64,000 nt of DNA from Streptomyces violaceoruber (GTDB taxonomy: Bacteria > Actinomycetota > Actinomycetes > Streptomycetales > Streptomycetaceae), in assembly GCA_000720805.1 (NCBI GenBank), contig JODI01000032.1:30205-94204 (forward strand), given 5' to 3'. The notes beneath the pieces are model-generated. The model had not been told where the DNA came from. It ran no database searches and saw nothing but the letters and a program-made list of their open reading frames with translations. Position 1 is the stretch's first letter, and every line of letters starts with the position of its first letter. The position numbers and the translations under genes are program-made. Positions 35,855 through 43,773 of the stretch are shown piece after piece.

Positions 35855-37021
35855 TCAGCTCTCGCGCCGTACGGCGCCGGCCCGCAGCTCGTCCCGTAGT
35901 GTCCGCGGGGTCCATCCCTCGCCCAGCGCCCGCCGTACGACGTCCGCCTGAGAGGGCGGGGCCAGACCTTCGAGGGGCGGGTCACTGTCGAGGTTGGTGG
36001 GGAACGGGTAGCCCTCGGCGCTCGCGGCGATCACACGCTCCAGCCACTGATCGCCGACGCCGTCGGCCAGCCGTCTGCGCAGCACCGGGTAGACCGCGTT
36101 CGCGACCGCCTCCCGGTCCACCGTCTCCATGGCCCGTCCGAAGGCGGAGGACACCTGGAGCAGGTTGGCGACGCGCCGCACGTCCAGGGTGCGGTTGGTG
36201 CCGGCCGCGTGGAACAGCGCCGGGTTGAAGAAGGCGGCGTCGCCCTTGGCCAGCGGAAGCTGGACGTGGTGCGCCTTGAAGTACGTCTGGAACTCCGGCA
36301 GCCGCCACGCCAGGTAGCCCGGCTCGAAGGTCTGCGAGTACGGCAGGTACAGGGTCGGCCCGGACTCGACCGGCATGTCGCAGTGCGCGACCGCGCCCTG
36401 GAGCGTGAGCACGGGGGAGAGGCGGTGCACGTGCGCCGGGTAGGCCGCGGCCGCCTCGTTCGACAGGAACCCCAGGTGGTAGTCGCGGTGCGCGGTCTGC
36501 GCCGCGCCGCCCGGGTTGACCACGTTGACCTGCGAGGTCATCTGGTAGCCGGGACCCAGCCAGGCGGCCGAGACCAGCGCCAGGATGTCGTTGGCGTAGT
36601 AGTCGGCGAACGCCTCGGGGTCGTAGAGCGCGGCCTTCTCCAGCGCGTTCCACACCCGGTCGTTGGCACCCGGCTTGGCGAAGTGGTCGCCCGCGTCCGC
36701 GCCCGAGGCGCGCTGCTCGGTGATCAGCGCGTGGAAGACACCGGTGAGCCGGTCGACGACCGCCGGGTTCGGGAAGGCGCCCCGGAAGACCACGACACCG
36801 GGACCGTCGGCGAAGGCGCGGACCAGCTCGGCCCGCACCTCACGCGAGGCTTCGGCGGTGCGCAGACGTTCACTGTCGTAGACGAGGACGTTCCCCTCGA
36901 CCGCCGAGGCGTGCGGGTAGTCGGCGAGGTCCGTCGTACGGTCGATCAGCGAGCGGAAAGCATCGAGGTCACAGTCCTGCTCGGTCAGCCAGGCCCGCTG
37001 CTGAGCGGCGATGAGGGACAT
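35855..37021 (-). CDS. Phytanoyl-CoA dioxygenase (PhyH)-family Fe(II)/2-oxoglutarate oxygenase
   Basis: 388 residues of a double-stranded beta-helix oxygenase. The metal triad is visible as AQTAHRDYHLG (His-X-Asp) and the distal His in FFNPALFHAAGTNRT; the following Arg can bind 2-oxoglutarate. PhyH-family enzymes hydroxylate small molecules, including sugars and cyclitol-like natural products. Here it heads an operon with an SDR and a MocA dehydrogenase, which suggests hydroxylation then oxidation of the imported compound. ATG 37021 with GTAGGAC ahead. Confidence 0.87.
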   Translation of the reverse strand: MSLIAAQQRAWLTEQDCDLDAFRSLIDRTTDLADYPHASAVEGNVLVYDSERLRTAEASREVRAELVRAFADGPGVVVFRGAFPNPAVVDRLTGVFHALITEQRASGADAGDHFAKPGANDRVWNALEKAALYDPEAFADYYANDILALVSAAWLGPGYQMTSQVNVVNPGGAAQTAHRDYHLGFLSNEAAAAYPAHVHRLSPVLTLQGAVAHCDMPVESGPTLYLPYSQTFEPGYLAWRLPEFQTYFKAHHVQLPLAKGDAAFFNPALFHAAGTNRTLDVRRVANLLQVSSAFGRAMETVDREAVANAVYPVLRRRLADGVGDQWLERVIAASAEGYPFPTNLDSDPPLEGLAPPSQADVVRRALGEGWTPRTLRDELRAGAVRRES

Positions 37022-37093
37022 CGTCGTCCTACTTTCGGTCACGGAATGCGACGCGGATCCGGTCGCCCGACGGCGACGCGGCTCTGCCATTCT

Positions 37094-37105
37094 TGTCAGT
37101 ACAAA
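37094..37105. promoter_or_regulatory. Operator copy TGTCAGTACAAA
   Basis: In the divergent spacer between the PhyH operon and the LacI gene. Eleven of twelve bases match the iolC-side site at 26197-26208 when read on the other strand, linking the two loci. Confidence 0.55.
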
Positions 37106-37156
37106 CCCCTCCAACAACCAGCAGTGAGCCATCAAAAACCCCTCAAGGAGCCGTCG

Positions 37157-38191
37157 GTGGGCCACCCCTTCCCGATCCGGGAGATCGCACGTCAGGCGGG
37201 CCTGAGCGAGGCCACCGTCGACCGGGTCCTCAACGGCCGGGGAGGGGTCCGCGAGAGCACCGCCCGGGAGGTGCGGCAGGCCATCGCCGACCTGGACCGA
37301 CAGCGCACCCAGGTGCGGCTGGTCGGCCGCACCTTCATGATCGACATCGTGATGCAGACGCCGGAGCGGTTCTCCACCGCCGTCCGCGCCGCCCTGGAGG
37401 CCGAGCTGCCGTCCCTGCACCCGGCCGTCGTGCGCTCGCGCTTCCACTTCCGGGAGACCGGCCCGGTGCGGGAACTGACCGGGACGCTGGACCGGATCGC
37501 CCGGCGCGGTTCACAGGGGGTCGTCCTCAAGGCGCCGGACGTTCCCGAGGTCGCCGCCGCCGTCGGCCGGCTCGCCGAGGCCGGCATCCCCGTCGTCACC
37601 CTGGTCACCGACCTGCCCTCCACGTCCCGCCTGGCCTACGTCGGCAGCGACAACCGGGCCGCCGGCGCGACCGCCGCCTACCTCATGGGCCAGTGGCTCG
37701 GCGACCGCCCCGGCAATGTGCTCACCAGCCTCAGCAGCGGCTTTTTCCGCAACGAGGAGGAGCGCGAAATGGGCTTCCGCAGCGCCATGCGCGCCCGCCA
37801 CCCCGGGCGCACGGTGGTCGAGATCGCCGAGGGCCAGGGCCTGGACGCCACCCAGTACGACCTCGTCCGGGCCGCGCTGGAGCGGGACCCGGACATCCGT
37901 GCCGTCTACTCGATCGGCGGCGGCAACATCGCCACCCTGCGGGCCTTCGAGGACCTGGACCGCGAGTGCGCGGTGTTCGTCGCGCACGACCTCGATCACG
38001 ACAACACTCGCCTGCTGCGCGAACACCGCCTGTCCGCCGTGCTCCACCACGACCTGCGCCAGGACATGCGCGAGGCGTGCCACATCGTCATGCGGGCCCA
38101 TGGCGCCCTGCCGTCGGCCGGGCCGAGCCTGCCATCGGCGATCCAGGTGGTCACCCCGTACAACATGCCGCCCCAGGCGACGACCGGCTGA
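37157..38191 (+). CDS. LacI-family regulator of the cyclitol/sugar region
   Basis: 344 residues. The N-terminal headpiece is PIREIARQAGLSEATVDRVLNGRGGV (about 5-30), with the unusual VDRVLN hinge seen in the subgroup that also resembles inositol and rhizopine regulators; the core is a periplasmic-binding-like domain with VGSDNRAAGATAAYLMG. GTG 37157 has AAGGAG six bases ahead. It is divergent from the PhyH operon and the best candidate for binding the TGTNNNNACAAA sites. Confidence 0.87.
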   Translation: MGHPFPIREIARQAGLSEATVDRVLNGRGGVRESTAREVRQAIADLDRQRTQVRLVGRTFMIDIVMQTPERFSTAVRAALEAELPSLHPAVVRSRFHFRETGPVRELTGTLDRIARRGSQGVVLKAPDVPEVAAAVGRLAEAGIPVVTLVTDLPSTSRLAYVGSDNRAAGATAAYLMGQWLGDRPGNVLTSLSSGFFRNEEEREMGFRSAMRARHPGRTVVEIAEGQGLDATQYDLVRAALERDPDIRAVYSIGGGNIATLRAFEDLDRECAVFVAHDLDHDNTRLLREHRLSAVLHHDLRQDMREACHIVMRAHGALPSAGPSLPSAIQVVTPYNMPPQATTG

Positions 38192-38228
38192 CACCGGCGG
38201 CCTGGGGCGGGCTTCGCGAGCAGGAACG

Positions 38229-38894
38229 TCAGTGCCGCAGCGCGGGCGACCCGGTCGGTGCGACCCGTCCGGCACCGCGGTACGTCGAGACGCCCACGGC
38301 CAGCAGCCAGTAGCTCAGGACGGCGCCCATCAGCGCGGTGGTGCCCCAGCCGTTCGCCGCGTAGAAGTTCGCGGGCGTGTTGCCGAAGAACAGGGACGGC
38401 ACGAAGGCCAGGTTGACCGCTGCGAGGACGTACGCCGACCGGCCGGTCCAGCGCGGCAGCAGCCGGCTGCGGGAGACGGCGTACCCGAACGCGGTCAGGA
38501 ACAGCGCCAGCATCAGCCGGGAGATCGAGCCGTACAGGATGTAGGTGCCGCTGACGTCGATCGTCGGGTCGATCGGTCGGTCCGCGGCGATCACCGCGCC
38601 CGCCTCCAGACCGGTGGAAACCAGGGTGATCGTCGCGTAGACCAGCCCCGTGGCGAAGGCCAGCGAGCCGACCCACTCGTGGGCGGGACTCACCCGCTTG
38701 ACCAGCTCGCGGAAGGCGGTCACGAACACCACCAGGGACGCCAGCCCGATGATGCCCAGCAGCAGCCGGGACAGGACGTTCGCGTCCGGCGGCGGACCCG
38801 AGTAGACGAAGTACAGCGGTACTTCGACGATCAGGGCGAGCGCGGCGGTGATGCCCGCGAGGCCCGTCAGGCGCCTGGCGAGGATGTCGTTCAT
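38229..38894 (-). CDS. DUF4386-like integral membrane protein
   Basis: 221 residues with six predicted membrane helices. The layout MNDILARRLTGLAGITAALALI, AFRELVKRV, ASLVVFVTAF and YILYGSISRLMLALFLTAFG resembles DUF4386 proteins, which have no known function. It is convergent with the LacI gene and shows no tie to the catabolic genes. Start ATG 38894 with GGGGGAA ahead. Confidence 0.7.
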   Translation of the reverse strand: MNDILARRLTGLAGITAALALIVEVPLYFVYSGPPPDANVLSRLLLGIIGLASLVVFVTAFRELVKRVSPAHEWVGSLAFATGLVYATITLVSTGLEAGAVIAADRPIDPTIDVSGTYILYGSISRLMLALFLTAFGYAVSRSRLLPRWTGRSAYVLAAVNLAFVPSLFFGNTPANFYAANGWGTTALMGAVLSYWLLAVGVSTYRGAGRVAPTGSPALRH

Positions 38895-39016
38895 GGATTC
38901 CCCCGGGAGTCGGTGAGGCGGATTCGTCCGGCGCCGGCGTGCCGCCGGCGCCCTTCGAAGCCTGCCGTCCCCGGGGCCCGCCGTCGCGGGGCCTGGGATC
39001 CGGATCCGGGGTGGTC

Positions 39017-40186
39017 CTAGGGACACTCTCCCGGGTGCACCTCCACCCAGGCCCGGCTCTCGGCGGACCGCGCCATCGCCTCCAGTACGGCGGCACTGTG
39101 CACGGCGTCCGCGAGCGTGGCCCCGTACGGGACGCCCTCGGCGACGGAGCGGAGGAAGCGGTGGGCCTCCACGACCTTCAGGTCGTCGTAGCCCATCGCG
39201 TTCGCCGCGCCCGGCTGGAACGCGCCGAACTCGCCGTCGCCCGGGCCGACGTACACCGTGCTGACCGGCTGGTCCTGGTAGGTGGTACCGCGGCTGACAC
39301 CGAGCTCGTTCATCCGGCGGAAGTCCCAGAACACCGCGCCCTTGGTGCCGTGCACCTCGAAGCCGTAGTTGTTCTGCTCGCCGACCGAGACCCGGCAGGC
39401 CTCCAGGACGCCACGCGCTCCGGAGGTGAACCGCAGCAGACAGTTGACGTAGTCCTCGTTCTCCACCGGGCCGAGTTCGCCGCCCGAGGCGCGGCTGTGA
39501 CCCGCGGTGGCGCCGGTGGGGCGGGCCCGCTCCGGGACGAAGACCGCAGTGTCCGCCGTCAGGGACGCGATGTCGCCGAGCAGGTACCGGGCCAGGTCGG
39601 CGCCGTGCGAGGCCAGGTCGCCCAGTACTCCGCTGCCGCCGCGCTCCCGCTCGTACCGCCAGGTCAGCGCCCCCTCGGGGTGGGCCGCGTAGTCGCTGAA
39701 CAGACGCACCCGGACATGGGTGACCGTGCCGATCTCGCCGGAGGCGATCAGCGAGCGGGCCGTCTCGACGGCGGGCGCGTTGCGGTAGTTGAAGCCCACC
39801 GCGCCCTGGACGCCCGCCTCGGCGACCGCTTCGGCCACCGCCCGCGCGTCGGCCAGGGTGAGGCCGACCGGCTTCTCGATCCAGATGTGCTTGCCGGCCT
39901 CGGCCATCGCCACGCCGATCTCCCGGTGCAGGAAGTTCGGCGCGGTGATGCTGACGGCCTGCACCCGGGGATCCGCGGCCACCTCCCGCCAGTCGCGGGT
40001 CGTGGCGGCGAAGCCGAACTGCGCGGCGGCCTCCTCGGCCCGGCCGGGCACCTCCTCGGCGACGACCACGAGCTCCGGGCGCAGACCGAGTTGCGGGAAG
40101 TGGTGCCGGACGCGGGCGTACGCCTGGCTGTGCACCCGGCCCATCCAGCCGAACCCGACGACGGCGACACCGAGCGAATCCACCAT
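39017..40186 (-). CDS. Gfo/Idh/MocA oxidoreductase under divergent LacI control
   Basis: 389 residues, longer than most MocA proteins. VAVVGFGWMGRVHSQAYARV near 7-26, IEKPVGLTLADA near 101-112, GFNYRNAPAVETAR near 126-139, and a GGSGVLGDLASHGADLARYLLG segment with the Asp-X3-His-type pair. ATG 40186 with AAGAAGGG ahead. The palindrome TGGACCGGTCCA just before the ribosome site is a likely LacI operator, so substrate-induced expression is expected. Confidence 0.9.
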   Translation of the reverse strand: MVDSLGVAVVGFGWMGRVHSQAYARVRHHFPQLGLRPELVVVAEEVPGRAEEAAAQFGFAATTRDWREVAADPRVQAVSITAPNFLHREIGVAMAEAGKHIWIEKPVGLTLADARAVAEAVAEAGVQGAVGFNYRNAPAVETARSLIASGEIGTVTHVRVRLFSDYAAHPEGALTWRYERERGGSGVLGDLASHGADLARYLLGDIASLTADTAVFVPERARPTGATAGHSRASGGELGPVENEDYVNCLLRFTSGARGVLEACRVSVGEQNNYGFEVHGTKGAVFWDFRRMNELGVSRGTTYQDQPVSTVYVGPGDGEFGAFQPGAANAMGYDDLKVVEAHRFLRSVAEGVPYGATLADAVHSAAVLEAMARSAESRAWVEVHPGECP

Positions 40187-40198
40187 GACAACCCTTCT

Positions 40199-40210
40199 TG
40201 GACCGGTCCA
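40199..40210. promoter_or_regulatory. LacI operator 1 (TGGACCGGTCCA)
   Basis: A perfect 12-bp palindrome immediately upstream of the MocA gene's ribosome site. It matches operator 2 in 11 of 12 positions. Confidence 0.7.
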
Positions 40211-40225
40211 CACCCTGTCCTGGCC

Positions 40226-40292
40226 ACCCTGAGTGCGGTTACGGGTGGATGTCAACCCTTTGACAAGCCGTCGGGTCCCATGGAACGGTCCA
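40226..40292. promoter_or_regulatory. Divergent promoters with overlapping LacI operator 2
   Basis: TGTCAA (40250-40255) and TTGACA (40260-40265) are back-to-back -35 boxes. Leftward, CAGGGT (40231-40226) is an 18-base-spaced -10; rightward, AACGGT (40284-40289) is the matching -10, seven bases before the LacI ATG. Operator 2, TGGAACGGTCCA (40281-40292), covers that -10, and an outer GTCCCATGG/CCATGGGAC pair (40275-40283, 40295-40303) flanks it. Confidence 0.65.
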
Positions 40293-40296
40293 TCCC

Positions 40297-41304
40297 ATGG
40301 GACAGCCGACGATCCGGGACGTGGCCGAGCGGGCCGGCGTGTCCAAGTCACTGGTCTCCCTGGTGCTGCGCGGCTCAGGACAGGTGCGGTCGGAGAAACG
40401 GGAGGCCGTGCTGCGGGCCGTACGGGAACTCGGCTACCGGCCGAACGCCGCCGCCCGCAGCCTCAGCGAGCAGCGCACCCGAACCGTCGGCGTACTCCTG
40501 AACGACCTGCGCAACCCCTGGTTCGTCGACCTCCTCGACGGCCTCAACCCGCTGCTGCACGACCACGGCCTGCACATGCTGCTCGGCGACGCCCGCCTCA
40601 ACCGCCGCGCCGGCCAGGACCTCGCCCGCCCCTTCCTGGACCTCCAGGTCGACGGCCTGGTCGTGGTGGGCACCCTGCCCGACCCGGCCGCGCTGGAGAC
40701 GGTCGCCGCCCGCATACCGGTCGTCGTGGCCGGCGCCCGTGAGCCGGTTCCGGCCGGTGTGGACGTGGTGGCGGGCGACGACGAACAGGGGGCCCGGCTG
40801 GTCACCGAGCACCTCATCGGCCTCGGACACCGACATATCGCGCACCTCGCGGGCTACGGAGCCGTCGGCGAGCTGCGGCGGCGCAGCGTCGAGGCGGTGA
40901 TGCGCGCCCACGGCCTCGCGGACCGGGCCCCCGTCGAGCTCAGCGACATGACGGAGGAGGGCGGCTTCCGCACGGCCGTCCGGCTGCTCAGCCGGCCCGA
41001 GCGGCCCACCGCCGTCGTCGCCGTCAACGACATCGCCGCCGTCGGCACGCTCTCGGCCGCCGAGGAACTGGGCCTGCGCGTCCCCGAGGACCTCTCCGTC
41101 ACCGGCTACGACAACACGAGCATCTCCCGGCTGCGCCACCTGTGGCTCACCACCGTCGACAACGCCGGCCACGAGGTCGGGCGCCGCGCGGCCCGTTGCC
41201 TCCTCGACCGTTTCGAGGGAGCCGGGGGACCGGGGCGGGTCCACCTGGCCGCCCCCACGCTGGAGATCCGGGGTACGACGGCCCCACCCGGGCGCACCGA
41301 CTGA
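40297..41304 (+). CDS. LacI-family regulator
   Basis: 335 residues. Headpiece PTIRDVAERAGVSKSLVSLVLRGSGQV near 4-30, linker YRPNAAARSLSEQRT, then the sugar-binding core (VGVLLNDLRNPWFVDLLDGL; late AVVAVNDIAAVG and VTGYDNTSISR). No ribosome site precedes ATG 40297 and the -10 is seven bases ahead, so the message is probably leaderless and autorepressed by operator 2. It presumably controls the divergent MocA gene. Confidence 0.9.
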   Translation: MGQPTIRDVAERAGVSKSLVSLVLRGSGQVRSEKREAVLRAVRELGYRPNAAARSLSEQRTRTVGVLLNDLRNPWFVDLLDGLNPLLHDHGLHMLLGDARLNRRAGQDLARPFLDLQVDGLVVVGTLPDPAALETVAARIPVVVAGAREPVPAGVDVVAGDDEQGARLVTEHLIGLGHRHIAHLAGYGAVGELRRRSVEAVMRAHGLADRAPVELSDMTEEGGFRTAVRLLSRPERPTAVVAVNDIAAVGTLSAAEELGLRVPEDLSVTGYDNTSISRLRHLWLTTVDNAGHEVGRRAARCLLDRFEGAGGPGRVHLAAPTLEIRGTTAPPGRTD

Positions 41305-41557
41305 TCCCGCACGCCGTGCGCGGCGTGCGCGGGCGCCGGCCGTGTGGTCCTGGCCGTCTTGTCCCGGCCCTGTCGTCGCGGCCCGTACCAGCGCGTCGGG
41401 CCGGGGTCCGGACGCTCGACGTCCACCACGTCGACCTTGGGTCCGGCGCCGGCGAGGACGTCCGGCGCCGGCCAGGACGGACCTCATGGTGGCCATGGAG
41501 GTCTCTCTTTCCGAGGTGCCGCGGACCCGTGCGGGCTGGTTGCCACGACAATGACGG
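41305..41557. other. Intergenic region, no gene seen
   Basis: About 250 bases of GC-rich sequence between the LacI stop and the GntR operator. I found no gene, stem-loop with a T-run, or repeat of note. Confidence 0.45.
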
Positions 41558-41596
41558 ACAAAATTGTTGACAATTTTGTTTGGCTAGATTTAGGTT
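41558..41596 (+). promoter_or_regulatory. Promoter and perfect palindromic operator of the GntR/ring-cleavage operon
   Basis: ACAAAATTGT-TG-ACAATTTTGT (41558-41579) is a perfect 22-base palindrome, very AT-rich against its surroundings. The -35 TTGACA (41567-41572) lies inside it, with TAGGTT (41591-41596) as -10 after 18 bases. A dimeric GntR protein bound here would block RNA polymerase. Confidence 0.8.
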
Positions 41597-41623
41597 TGTC
41601 AGGCACTCACTCAGGGAGAGCGC

Positions 41624-42274
41624 ATGCCGAAAGAAGCCCGTCCGAGCACCGGGGAGCAGGCCAAGCAGCTGGCGTTGTCGCAACTGCGGCAGGCGATCCT
41701 GCGCGGCGACATGGCACCGGCGCAGCGGCTGGTGGAGAACGAACTCGCCGAGCAGTTCGGTGTGACGCGGGCCAGCATCCGTGCGGCGCTCATCGATCTG
41801 GAGGCCCAGGGCCTCGTCGAGCGGATCCGCAACCGTGGTTCACGGGTGCGGGTGGTGACCGTGGAGGAAGCGGTCGCCATCACCGAGTGCCGCATGGTCC
41901 TCGAAGGGCTGTGCGCGGCGAAGACGGCCGTCGCGGCGAGCGACGACCAGCTCGCCGAACTGACGGAGCTGGGCACGGCGATGACCAAGGCCGTGGCGGA
42001 CGGTGAGCCCGTGACGTACTCCGACCTCAATCACGAACTGCACACCAGGATCCGGGAGTTCTCCGGCCAGCAGACAGCCCTGGAACTGCTGGAGCGGCTC
42101 AACGCTCAACTGGTGCGCCACCGCTTCCAGTTGGCGCTGAGGCCGGGACGTCCGCAGCAGTCCCTGAATGAGCACCTGGAGATGATCGAGGCGATCAGAG
42201 CCAGGGACCCGCAGGCGGCCGAGACGGCCGTCCGTGCCCACCTCACCAGCGTGATCGAGGCGCTGCGCGGCTGA
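41624..42274 (+). CDS. GntR/FadR-family (FCD) regulator
   Basis: 216 residues. N-terminal winged helix (about 10-75: LALSQLRQAILRGDMAPAQRLVENELAEQFGVTRASIRAALIDLE...) and a C-terminal FCD domain with the likely metal ligands in DLNHELHTRI and a later His pair. FCD regulators commonly sense carboxylates such as aromatic-pathway intermediates. It is first in the operon, 49 bases before galB, and the palindrome over its own promoter suggests it represses itself and the pathway until substrate appears. Confidence 0.9.
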   Translation: MPKEARPSTGEQAKQLALSQLRQAILRGDMAPAQRLVENELAEQFGVTRASIRAALIDLEAQGLVERIRNRGSRVRVVTVEEAVAITECRMVLEGLCAAKTAVAASDDQLAELTELGTAMTKAVADGEPVTYSDLNHELHTRIREFSGQQTALELLERLNAQLVRHRFQLALRPGRPQQSLNEHLEMIEAIRARDPQAAETAVRAHLTSVIEALRG

Positions 42275-42322
42275 ACCGCGCTAGGCGGGCGCACACCTGT
42301 CCACTCCAAGGAGATGTGAGCA

Positions 42323-43072
42323 ATGATGCATCCAGGCGCGCCCGCCGTTCCACGAGCGACACTCGTCATCACCGCGCACGCCGGGGACTTCGTGTGGCGG
42401 GCGGGCGGAGCCATCGCCCTGGCCGCCTTGCGCGGCGAGAAGGTCACCATCGCCTGCCTGACCTTCGGCGAGCGCGGCGAGTCCGCCAAGGCGTGGCGCG
42501 AGGGCAGGAAGCTCGACGAGATCAAGGCGATACGCCGTGACGAGGCCGAGCGCGCCGCCGCCACCCTCGGCGCCCAGGTCCGCTTCTTCGACGCCGGCGA
42601 CTACCCTCTCGTGGCCACCGCCGACCTGACCGACCTACTCGTCGCCGTCTACCGCGAGACCCAGCCCGACGTCGTCCTCACCCACCCCACCGAGGACCCG
42701 TACAACGGCGATCACCCGGCCGCCAACCGCATGGCCCTGGAGGCCCGGATCCTCGCCCAGGCCATCGGCTATCCGGGCGAGGGCGAGATCACCGGCGCGC
42801 CACCGGTCTTCTACTTCGAACCCCACCAGCCCGAGATGAGCGGCTTCAAGCCCGAGGTCCTGCTTGACATCACCGAGGTGTGGGAGACCAAGCGCAAGGC
42901 CATGGAGTGCCTGGCCGCCCAGCAGCACCTGTGGGACTACTACACCGACCTCGCCGTGCGCCGGGGCGTCCAGCTCAGGCGCAACGCCGGACCCAACCTG
43001 GGGCTCGCGCACAAGACCATGGCCGAGGCGTACATGCGTCCGTACCCGCAGATCGCGAAGGAACTGGCATGA
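42323..43072 (+). CDS. galB: 4-oxalomesaconate hydratase (PIG-L fold)
   Basis: 249 residues of the PIG-L/LmbE fold. VITAHAGDFVWRAGGAIAL near 15-33 replaces the usual HPDD motif with HAGD, and THPTEDPYNGDHPAANRMA near 114-132 carries the other zinc ligands. This combination is that of GalB-type hydratases, which add water to 4-oxalomesaconate to give 4-carboxy-4-hydroxy-2-oxoadipate. ATG 42323 follows AAGGAG. The next gene, encoding the aldolase for its product, begins inside its stop codon. Confidence 0.82.
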   Translation: MMHPGAPAVPRATLVITAHAGDFVWRAGGAIALAALRGEKVTIACLTFGERGESAKAWREGRKLDEIKAIRRDEAERAAATLGAQVRFFDAGDYPLVATADLTDLLVAVYRETQPDVVLTHPTEDPYNGDHPAANRMALEARILAQAIGYPGEGEITGAPPVFYFEPHQPEMSGFKPEVLLDITEVWETKRKAMECLAAQQHLWDYYTDLAVRRGVQLRRNAGPNLGLAHKTMAEAYMRPYPQIAKELA

Positions 43073-43773
43073 GCGGCGTCATCGTCACCAACCCGCCGAA
43101 GGCGGAAGCCAAGGACGTCGACGCGCTGGCCGGGTTCGGCGTGGCCACCGTCAGTGAGGCGATGGGCCGCACCGGTCTGCTGGGTCCGCAGATCCGACCC
43201 GTCCAGCAGGGCGTACGGGTCGCCGGCGCCGCCGTCACCGTGCTCAGCTGGCCCGGCGACAACCTCATGATCCACGCGGCCGTGGAGCAGTGCGGCGAGG
43301 GCGACCTCCTCGTCGTCACCACCACGTCCCCGTCGACCGACGGCATGTTCGGCGAGCTGTTCGCCACCGCGCTGCAACGGCGGGGCGTGCGCGGCCTGAT
43401 CATCAACGCCGGTATCCGCGACACCCAGGAACTGCGCGAGATGAACTTCCCGGCCTGGTCCCGGGCCGTCTCCGCGCAGGGCACCGTCAAGGCCACCGGA
43501 GGGTCGGTCAACGTCCCGGTCGCCATCGACGGCCAGGTCATCCGCCCCGGCGACGTCATCCTCGCCGACGACGACGGCGTGGTCGTCGTTCCGCGCGAGC
43601 GCGCCCGCGCCGCCGTGGAGGCGTCCGAGGCCCGCGAGGCCAAGGAGGCCAAGGCCCGAGCCGCCTTCCTCGACGGCCAACTCGGCCTGGACCGCTACGG
43701 CTTGCGGGACACGCTGAAGAGGCTGGGCGTCGAGTACCAGACGTACGAGCAGTACACGGGGGAGAGGTCATGA
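43069..43773 (+). CDS. galC: 4-carboxy-4-hydroxy-2-oxoadipate aldolase (RraA-like)
   Basis: 234 residues of the RraA/HMG aldolase family. GFGVATVSEAMGRTGLL near 24-40, GDLLVVTTTSPSTDGMFGELFATA near 83-106 and GLIINAGIRDTQEL near 113-126 with the Arg-Asp pair that binds Mg-pyruvate are diagnostic. It cleaves CHA to pyruvate and oxaloacetate, the last step of the protocatechuate 4,5- and gallate pathways. ATGA overlaps at both ends fix it in the operon. Confidence 0.85.
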   Translation: MSGVIVTNPPKAEAKDVDALAGFGVATVSEAMGRTGLLGPQIRPVQQGVRVAGAAVTVLSWPGDNLMIHAAVEQCGEGDLLVVTTTSPSTDGMFGELFATALQRRGVRGLIINAGIRDTQELREMNFPAWSRAVSAQGTVKATGGSVNVPVAIDGQVIRPGDVILADDDGVVVVPRERARAAVEASEAREAKEAKARAAFLDGQLGLDRYGLRDTLKRLGVEYQTYEQYTGERS

